Below the pieces are notes generated by a model. It was not told the origin of the DNA, did no database searches, and was given only the letters and a program-made list of their open reading frames with translations. Source: Phialocephala subalpina (Eukaryota > Ascomycota > Leotiomycetes > Helotiales > Mollisiaceae). From it: a stretch of DNA of 64,000 nucleotides. The translations under genes were made by a program, and so were the position numbers. Of this stretch, positions 56,990-64,000 are shown one piece after another (positions within the stretch are counted from its first letter, which is position 1; the number at the start of each line of letters is the position of its first letter). The DNA lies in assembly GCA_900073065.1 (NCBI GenBank), contig FJOG01000056.1, positions 37,220 to 101,219 on the forward strand, given 5' to 3'.

Positions 56990-57725
56990 TTAGGCCCTAA
57001 TCGCCATAGCTATAACATATGTGAACCATATCCCAGTAAACCCAGAAACAATTCATAATACTACAACAATTGGAACATTAGTAGGCAATGTAATAAGCGC
57101 AATACCATAAAGGCCAAAACTTATCATTAGTCCAAATACTCTCTGTACCACAGCCACGCTTGCGTTCCCTCCCTGTAGCACCTGCTTAGTAGAGAAATCT
57201 TCCTTGTCAAGGGTCGAGAGGTAGTAAGGAGAAGGAGGGCTGTGTTCTTGTGTCCGTCGTTTGCGCTTCGCGGTTCCTCCGTTACTAACACCATGCTATT
57301 AGCATCTCATCGACTCTAGTTATCATGCGAACAAACAACCTGGTTACTCACCTGATTGACACAAGCAGCAAAACGAGCGTGCTCTTATTCCCTTCTAGCC
57401 TCTATATTAACCTCATAATTTTACCCTTCTTCCATGATCCGCGAACAGCTTTATTCTTACTCAATAAGACCTTAATTAACAAGGCTTTCAGCTCTTCGCA
57501 AGTATCTGTTACACGCTGAACGCAACTTTTAAGCAGGTTTTACGTATTATCAAGAAATTATTGAGCACTGGTTTCAACTGTGCCTAGTACGTCGCGCAGT
57601 GTCTTGAGTTTGCTCGCTAGAGTCTAAAAGCGAATATTAACCCCGCGAAGAGAGCGGGCCTTATCAATGAGGCGCTCAATGAGAGATTCAAGGGCAACAG
57701 AAAGAGTGATATATTCAGGAACCAT
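56990..57725 (-). pseudogene. decayed gene: fungal NLR/STAND-type N-terminal helical domain plus two membrane helices
   Basis: From ATG 57725 one frame reads ITLSVALESLIERLIDKARS, TLASKLKTLRDVLGTVETSA, NLLKSCVQRVTDTCEELKAL and SWKKGKIMRLI-RLEGNKSTL, the pattern of the helical N-terminal domain found on many fungal STAND proteins. After an intron (about 57296-57350) come a basic stretch (GTAKRKRRTQEHSPPSP) and two membrane segments (VFGLMISFGLYGIALITLP and IVSGFTGIWFTYVIAMAI) with TAA at 56990. In-frame stops: TAG 57624-57626, TAA 57558-57560, TAA 57540-57542, TAG 57402-57404, TGA 57053-57055. Four fit CAA/CAG changes. Domain naming is by pattern and moderate. Confidence 0.6.
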
Positions 57726-58148
57726 TTTGGGCCTTGCGTATACAAGGCTTCCTGGACGTGCTTCAATGAGTCCGCAAGGTCGATTCAGCTTACCAAGTCA
57801 ATTGGCGGGGGATCCAGCTTAATAGAGGTCAAGATACAGAGAGCGGTTCATAGTAACTTGGGTGGCGGCTGTTCCTGAGTCATGACTAATCGTAGAGCAC
57901 CAAAAAAATTCCTTTGATGTCGTTGGAACTCACTTATTGGCTGCTATTCGTATAGTATGCGGTGGATATTACGCCAAATTTGATGACTATATAGATTATT
58001 TGTTGACGTGCCAATCACCAAGTTATAATAAGGGCGTATTTATTACCAAAGTTGAAACCCTTTAATATATAAAGAAAACGGTTATAAATACTAATACCAA
58101 AGGATGTAGCATTTAATATTCTTATTAAAAAATATAAATAATAATATG
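57726..58148. other. AT-rich flank, no intact gene
   Basis: The part near 57726-57870 may be the out-of-frame 5' end of the decayed gene to the left (a minus-strand frame reads ADSLKHVQEALYTQGPKWF). The rest is AT-rich 3' flank of the sugar transporter-like gene. Confidence 0.4.
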
Positions 58149-60144
58149 CTAAACTACTTCTGCTTGGAAAATATCTTCCTTGGTATAAGGATGTTCTTCT
58201 TCCTTTACAGCCAAGGAAATACTTTCCAGCTTGGTAAATCCAAACAGTTGATCCATCTGGTCGATACGCAATCCCTTGGTCTCGGGGATGAAAAAGAAGG
58301 CATACACACTGGCACAAACTAGGGTGCTCGCAAAAAAAATATAAACCCCATATCCCATACTCGTGTACATGCTAGGCAGGGCCTTCGTCACCACGTAGGT
58401 CCACAACCAGACCGACATCGCGGCGAAAGGTCCCGAGATGGATCGCAGTGAGCTTGGGAAGATTTCCGAGGATATAATCCACGGAAGTCCATTGGCGCCA
58501 AAACTCCACATCCCTCCGAAAATCATAATGAAGGCTGTTGCAGCCTTACCACCAGCAATAGTGGAGGGTGACTGCAGAGCAGTCAGACTCGGCTTGCCGA
58601 CGGCGATGTAGCCTGCCAGGTAGTACTGGCAAAGGGCGCACGAAACGGAGGAGACAATCCAGGGCCATTTGCGACCGAATTTGTCAATGAAAAAGGTAAA
58701 AAGATGACGGAGCCTGCTGCCTTAATCAGACCGTAGATTCCAGTCCAAAAAGTGACGTCGGTAAGACCGATCGAGGCAAAAATCGTGGGCGAATCTAGGA
58801 AAAATTAGTAAGCCAGAGAATCACCTCAGACCAGAAGAGGAAGGAGAGCCCCCAATGGATTCTTACAATAGTTAATAGCCGCGGCACCCGACCACGCCTG
58901 CCACATGAACATTAAGAAGACGAGGGCGAAGCGATTCCTTATTCCCTTCATGAGCGATTCTTTGAGTGCGCCCTTTAGAAATGCAGTGAAGCTTGGGTCG
59001 CTGCCTGTACTGATCGCGCGTTCGCTTTCGATCTGCCCTTTGACAAAAGAGACATCCTCGGCAATGTATTGATGGTCAGGGGTGAGGTTACGGAGATAAC
59101 TGTAGACTCGGTAGGCGTCCTCATCCCGGCCCTTCTTCAGGAGCCATACAGGAGACTCCTTGACGAGCGGAAGCATCAGGGCGAGAATACCAGCAGGGAT
59201 GAGTTGGACGGCCACTGCAGTCATGTAGGTCAGCGTGCGCTCTCCTAATTCAGTGTTGCGAGGCTGACTTGGAATCCTCCACGCTTTGGAATCGTTTCCG
59301 TTGATGTTATGGACAACGCCATAGTTGATCCAACTGCACCAGTCAGTGATTGCGAGCGTGACGGTGGAAAGGGTCAGCATACAAGCCGATGACCGCGCCA
59401 ATCTGATAGGACGACTCAAAGCTAGAGGCAAATTAGTTCGATGAAAGTCTGGCCAAGGCGGATGCTTGACATACAATCCAGTCAGACGGCCTCGGATGGC
59501 AGGCGGAGCTATCTCTGACGTATAAATCGGTGATACTGCCGCAAGTCCACCGACACCGAGACCCGTCAAAAGTCGTCCAGCGTAGATCATACCGAGTTGA
59601 TGCGTGGGAACCGTGCAAAGAATGCTGGAGGGAATAATTAGCATGTGACCCTTCAGAACAATAGAAGCACAGCACTTACGCTCCCAGGATAAATATCGCG
59701 TCTGATATAATGGCCGTCTTCTTTCGCCCAAGCAGCTCCATGGAAAAGAACATGAAGAACGCGCCGAAGAATCCTCCCGCAGAGTCTATCCGCCGACATG
59801 TTAGCACCCGCGTGACCAGTGTAAAGGAGGGGGAAAAGGAGGGGAAGGGGGTTGCAGTAGTACAGATACTGGTCAAATTGCTCGACACTGCATTCTGCTG
59901 CGCTTTGGTCATGGCATCCAGACCAAAATCGCTCTTAAAGCTCTTCTGCGTGATGGTCGTGCCAATAAAGGCCGAGTCGTAGCCGTAGGTCAACAGCCCC
60001 ATGGAAATAGCCAACGAGGCCGCATAGACTCTCCAGTTGTACTGAACAGATTAGCACACGGCTTGGCTCTGGGAACTTTGGGAGTAGACATACCACCTCT
60101 GGGGGCGTGGGCCTGTCCTCTGCTGCACGGCCGAAAGCTGTCAT
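58149..60144 (-). CDS. MFS sugar/quinate-permease-like transporter
   Basis: This is a 12-helix major facilitator of the sugar porter family, close in pattern to fungal quinate permeases. ATG 60144 gives MTAFGRAAEDRPTPPEV and, after an intron, YNWRVYAASLAISMGLLTYG, YDSAFIGTTITQKSFKSDFG. Landmarks: FFSMELLGRKKTAIISDA, MIYAGRLLTGLGVGGLAAVS with PIYTSEIAPPAIRGRLTGLY, VKESPVWLLKKGRDEDAYR, FGGMWSFGANGLPWIISSEI and FFIPETKGLRIDQMDQLFG. About eight introns; about 540 residues. One A run (58698-58702) is one base short for the frame to pass from AAGSVIF to TFFIDKFGRKW, so as given the frame breaks there; a homopolymer error is likely. Expected in the plasma membrane, importing quinate or another polyol. 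Confidence 0.85.
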
Positions 60145-60500
60145 GTTGGACGTTGAGAATAGGAACCAGCGTTGATCGGAAAGCAAGCGAGAAGCAGCAT
60201 GCGATCGTTCGAGGCAAGGCAGGCAACGAAGTGGTCATCGAGCTCCTTTAAGAGATTTCGCCGTTTGACGGCTTTAGCTTCGTCGGCACAGAATGGTGGA
60301 GCCGAGCACCAAACCCGGGGGATAGCCCCGCATAGGACGAGCGTGATCTCAGATGGCTTTTCGTATTTCATATCTGAGTGCGGGGGTGGAAGTGTGGAGA
60401 AGCGGAGGGTTTCCAGAAATATCCAAAGGTGGGGGATATCGGTCACGCTATACCTATTAAGACTAGTGTAGTGTGGCAGGGCCATACGAGTTTCTTGCTT
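60145..60500. promoter_or_regulatory. upstream region of the MFS transporter
   Basis: This is normal-composition sequence between the transporter start and the AT-rich block; it holds the promoter. No element was identified. Confidence 0.4.
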
Positions 60501-61170
60501 TCTAGGAATAATTAACCATCTTTGCCTACTTTATTTACAAGCTTATTCTAAATATAATTGATTACCTTTTACGATAATTATCGAATTAATTTAACTTATT
60601 AATTATAATAAAATAATTTATAATTAAATATTTTTTTATTATTTTTTTATAATAATAAAATAAAATAAAATAAAATAAAATAATATTTAATGTAATTTAA
60701 TTTAAAATATACTAAGAGATTTAATATCTTATATAATTCTTAATTTTTTAAATAAACTTCAGAAATACTATTAAAATAAAACGATATATTTTAGGAAATA
60801 TAATATTATTATTATTTTTATTCGATTTATAATTATAAATTTGAATTAAAAATTTTAATATATAATTCCTTTTAAATATATTTGGTTTTAAGAAATTAAT
60901 ACTAAAGAAAATATAAAATAAAACTTAAATATATATATTTTATAAATCGTTATTTATTTATTATAAATAATTATTATATTAAATTAGAATTTATAAAAGT
61001 AAATAAAAAGAATTATATTTATATTTTATATTATTAATATTTAGAAAAATTAAAAACGGGGTTTCGTTTATTAATAAAGCGTATATATTTTTAAATAAGT
61101 AAATGCTAATTTTCTGGTATAATAGTAATAAGAGTACTAAAATCAGTATCCTTTTTTCCTCGGCTAATCG
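60501..61170. repeat. extreme AT-rich block, likely RIP-decayed repeat
   Basis: About 670 bp consist almost only of A and T, with very few C or G, and include a TAAAA microsatellite at about 60658-60682. The composition boundary is sharp on both sides. Such AT-rich islands in Pezizomycotina are usually transposon remains after repeat-induced point mutation. No coding relic can be read. Confidence 0.75.
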
Positions 61171-61425
61171 AGCCCTTGCATAGGAGAGGTACAATAGACT
61201 CGGTGGTTCAATTGGAGCTTATGAGTCGAGAGAGCCTGCATATGAAACGGCTGCTATTAATTCGGAAGAATGTTGATGTTCCACGACGTCCCAAAATCCA
61301 ATGCCTTGGATGCGGAGAAACCGTTTGCATTCGGGCAGCTGAGCCACAATTGACAGCACCGCTGTCTATGCTATGGCTGCGACCTGCCAACGCCTCAAAC
61401 TCGCTGGTATAATAATCTGCTGCTA
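61171..61425. other. 3' flank of the Clr5-like gene
   Basis: Return to normal base composition; no gene was seen. Confidence 0.4.
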
Positions 61426-62743
61426 TCAAAATTGAGTTTGTGATAGGAATGCTGTCTGTTCGAAGACCGAACAGCGCCGTGCCAATGTCGCAAGGAAGGA
61501 CCGAACTATGTTTTCATGTTCCGGAGCACGGAAAGGCCGCAACCTCAGCACCATCCGCTCCGTAGCCTCATATCTCTCTTCGCTCGTCATTGGTTTGAGG
61601 ACTGCAAAGAACTGCTGCATAGCTTTGAAATGCTAGAGATCACATGCGGTGATCATCTCTGCAATATACCCGAGGAGTCTTGACAAGATGTTCTGGATCA
61701 AGGTGTGCTGCAACGGTGGAAACATTAGGCATAAGTGAGGAGTAATGGAGAGCGCGATGCCATCGTTGAGGAGAAGCTGGCGGATCATGTCGAAGCAAGT
61801 GTCGAGTTTGAAAGCCTGGGCAAAGTTACCTTTCCGCAGGGACCCCTCTCTACACAACTTGGCGATGAACCTGCTCAAGGGGACGGACGATGGACTCGGC
61901 TATCATAATCACCGTTTGGTAGAAGACGCCATGGAAGCCGCGACCCAAATACCAGAAGTGTTTTAACTGGGCGAACGTCGTGTTGAAAGCGCCAGGCTAC
62001 AGACCTGAGGATTCCGTACTGTGAGCCTGGTGGGAGGTGGTACTGACTCGTCAGGATCTGTGAGCAACATGGATTCGCAGGGAATAGGAGTGTAGCACCG
62101 GATATCAGTCGTCGTTTGGCTATTCGCGTCTGCATCAGGCACGGCGAGAGGTTCGACATTCTGCACTCCTTTCCGTTTCAACCACCACTTGACATCATCG
62201 GAGCTCAGGACCCGGCCCTTGGTCTCAAAGTTCGACCTCTTACCGACCTTCCCTCTCTCCAGAGCAAGGCTCAAGGCACGAAGCATATCGGCTTGCCTCA
62301 GATTCCGATTAAGGTTCCATTTCCTAATACGTTTCTTGAGCATGGGTTGACTAGTGATGATTAACAAAATCCTTAAAACTGGATGCGAGTACTTGCCTCG
62401 GACGAAAGCTGAGTCGTGCAAGAGCGAGCTGAACTTCGTGGAGACTTTTACCTTCATCTCGATACAACCTTGTGATGGGAGATCGCTTCTGTTCCTATGC
62501 TTGCGAGGAATATGATCGCGTTAGTGTAAGCGCTGGGAGGGCGTCAATCGGTGGGTAAGTTGGGCTTGGTGGATTAGCTTTTTGCATCGCAACGGATTGG
62601 GCAAGCACGAGGCTGGTGCCTTGCATCGAGTCTTCCCGGGAGGGAGTCGAAATGTCCATGCTTCTCGTTTGGTCTTGTTGTACCCAGAATGAATGCATGG
62701 GATCGAAATTAGAATTCGGCGGAGAGGAGACGGTAAAATCCAT
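61426..62743 (-). pseudogene. Clr5-domain regulator, interrupted
   Basis: ATG 62743 begins a Ser/Pro-rich exon. After an intron with a CTAAC branch site the Clr5 domain reads KRSPITRLYRDEGKSLHEVQ, LALARLSFRPR, then KKRIRKWNLNRNLRQADML. GRVLSSDDVKWWLKRKGVQN follows, then a helical C-terminal region (FHGVFYQTVIMIAESIVR, PLSRFIAKLCREGSLRKG, LLGYIAEMITACDL, HFKAMQQFFAVLKPMTSEER). The Clr5 domain is a DNA-binding-like module of fungal regulators. Two faults are seen: the run GGGG at 61879-61882 is one base too long for the frame to pass from IVR to PLSRF, and TAG at 61633-61635 interrupts CDL/HFK, fitting CAG to TAG. It ends at 61426. Confidence 0.65.
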
Positions 62744-63528
62744 GTTGTCTGCACACTGAAAGTTGTGTGGCGGAAGGCTGGAATATATAGGGCAGAGGAG
62801 GTGCGCACAGTGGTATCGTGAAGTAATACATGTTGAGAAATTTTCTGTGATTCTTCAGATGGTTTAATGAGGCTGACACAAACAACATATCCTGTATTAG
62901 ATGGAAATGACGAGAAGGAATGACAAGATTGTTGCGAAAGACGATACTAATTCATGGTACTTGTGGAAGTGTAATGTCTGTAACACCAACACGTGCTGCA
63001 TGTTGGTGGCCGGTCGCCGGGCGAGAGGAACTCGGCGAACATGGGAGAGGCTTTGATGGAAGGCCCAATCGCGAGGTTGTTATGGTACGAGCCGCGGAGA
63101 AGCACGGCAATGACGAAGGGTGGCCGCAGCGCAGAAGTGCTTCTCTTGCATAAGGCTGCCTAGGGAGGTGGTACAAGAGAGGAGAGAGCTTCCAATGTTG
63201 GTGGCTACCGACCAACATATGGGCGGAAGACCTCAGCCTCATCCTTCCAAACAAGGACGTCAGAAATGAGGCTTCATTTTTGACCATCCCAAAACTCCAC
63301 AGGGTTGCACGTCTTCATGAGGTGGGAAGGATGCTACTGCATATCGATCGCCGTGTGTCAAATAGCATTGCGGTTGAAAGAAATGCAGCAAAGAGCCATC
63401 AGAACGAAACGGTAGATTCTCGAACACAAGTAAGGAGTAACGTCACTCAGTCGGGCGCAGGAGTTCTGTTGGGGCACGCCATCCTGCCGCATGGGCCGTA
63501 TTTCCACCGCATTTCATCATGCGGAGGC
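62744..63528. other. intergenic region, no gene recognised
   Basis: This holds the promoter of the Clr5-like gene and the 3' flank of the HRI1-like gene. Nothing else was seen. Confidence 0.45.
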
Positions 63529-63999
63529 TCACTCAAGCGTCTCGAAGGCCCGCACGATATACTCCTGGCCCAGAACCTCAACTTTGTCCCCTTCCTTCCA
63601 CCCATCCTCTCCATCAAATAGCCCCGTCCCCAACTCAGCAGGAGACGGGATTGCAGCAATATATCCAATAACATATTTATCCCTCCACCTCCTCTCCTTC
63701 ACATCCCACTCCTCACTCCTGGCCCCAAACTCCCCATCCTTCCATCTCTCACCAGTCTTTCCTCTCATCGCCATATATGATCCGCCAATTCGACCTAAGA
63801 ATGTCTTCGTGTTTCCTTCGGTATCTGCACTCTCGAGTATCCACGCGCTGCCTTTCCCCACTTCAGGACCAGGCTTCGGAGCCAGTACTCGCCATACCTC
63901 CTCGTACGCTGTTACTGCCATTCCTTTCTCTGGGCACGGCATCGAACCTGTTTCGAGACTATCGCCATTTGGGAGGGTCGTGAAGTCGCCTTCGTCTGG
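63529..63999 (-). CDS. HRI1-like protein (partial, C-terminal part)
   Basis: The open frame enters from the right edge and reads DEGDFTTLPNGDSLETGSM, then AYEEVWRVL, SAWILESADTEGNTKTFLGR, IGGSYMAMRGKTGE and ending in VEVLGQEYIVRAFETLE at a stop at 63529. The order (acidic D-E-G-D, L-E-x-G, Y-E-E-x-W-R, L-G-R-x-G, C-terminal small beta strands) matches the HRI1 family, a fungal protein of unknown function built of two similar beta-barrel domains. The N-terminal half lies beyond the window. Confidence 0.65.
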   Translation of the reverse strand, partial: PDEGDFTTLPNGDSLETGSMPCPEKGMAVTAYEEVWRVLAPKPGPEVGKGSAWILESADTEGNTKTFLGRIGGSYMAMRGKTGERWKDGEFGARSEEWDVKERRWRDKYVIGYIAAIPSPAELGTGLFDGEDGWKEGDKVEVLGQEYIVRAFETLE

Positions 64000-64000
64000 T

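Noticed and set aside
56990..57725. Transposon gag-like gene
   Set aside because: The helix pattern and the membrane tail fit a STAND-type N-terminal domain better, and no reverse transcriptase or transposase motif is nearby.

Overview
This window comes from a filamentous ascomycete genome (Pezizomycotina). The evidence is genes split by many 45-70 bp GT..AG introns with CTGAC/CTAAC branch-like sites, fungal-specific families (Zn2Cys6 and Clr5 regulators, HET domain, DUF7729 GPI protein, UNC93-like and quinate-permease-like transporters), a QDE-1/SAD-1 type RNA-dependent RNA polymerase, and AT-rich decayed DNA with C-to-T stop codons of the kind left by repeat-induced point mutation (RIP). 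A Leotiomycete is my guess only. Intron boundaries were read by eye, so exon edges are approximate.

Layout. 0-2.6 kb: tail of an unknown gene and a Gfd2/YDR514C-like DEDDh protein. 2.6-11.3 kb: a compact set of two FAD aromatic monooxygenases, a Zn2Cys6 regulator and an UNC93-like transporter arranged as two divergent pairs, probably a small aromatic-compound pathway. 12-17.2 kb: a broken single-family gene, an intact SAM methyltransferase and a GPI-anchored DUF7729 protein. 17.2-23.8 kb: gene desert with an exact 250 bp tandem duplication. 23.9-27.6 kb: RNA-dependent RNA polymerase. 28.1-28.9 kb: degenerate tandem repeats with splice-like junctions. 31.3-34.1 kb: an NAD(P) epimerase-like protein and an oxalate decarboxylase broken by a second exact 250 bp tandem duplication. 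35.9-39.3 kb: a secreted SBP56-like propeller protein and a coiled-coil protein. 39.3-52.0 kb: three metal-transporter genes (NRAMP, CDF, ZIP) interspersed with a secreted carboxylesterase containing a 5-nt microexon, a truncated HET-like gene and a decayed membrane-protein gene. 52.1-53.0 kb: an inverted pair of intron-containing tRNA-Pro genes, one damaged. 54-57.8 kb: three decayed genes whose stop codons fit CAA/CAG to TAA/TAG change. 58.1-60.1 kb: quinate-permease-like transporter. 60.5-61.2 kb: extremely AT-rich DNA. 61.4-62.7 kb: broken Clr5-type regulator. 63.5-64 kb: HRI1-like gene running off the edge.

Two damage signatures recur and should be kept apart. One is in-frame C-to-T nonsense codons, concentrated between 48.8 and 61.7 kb, which looks biological. 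The other is one-base length changes in homopolymer runs inside otherwise good reading frames, plus two unrelated tandem duplications of exactly 250 bp, which may be sequencing or assembly errors. The best candidates for new biology are the two-monooxygenase cluster, the repeat gene at 28 kb, the CDF paralogue that lacks its membrane metal ligands, and the 5-nt microexon.
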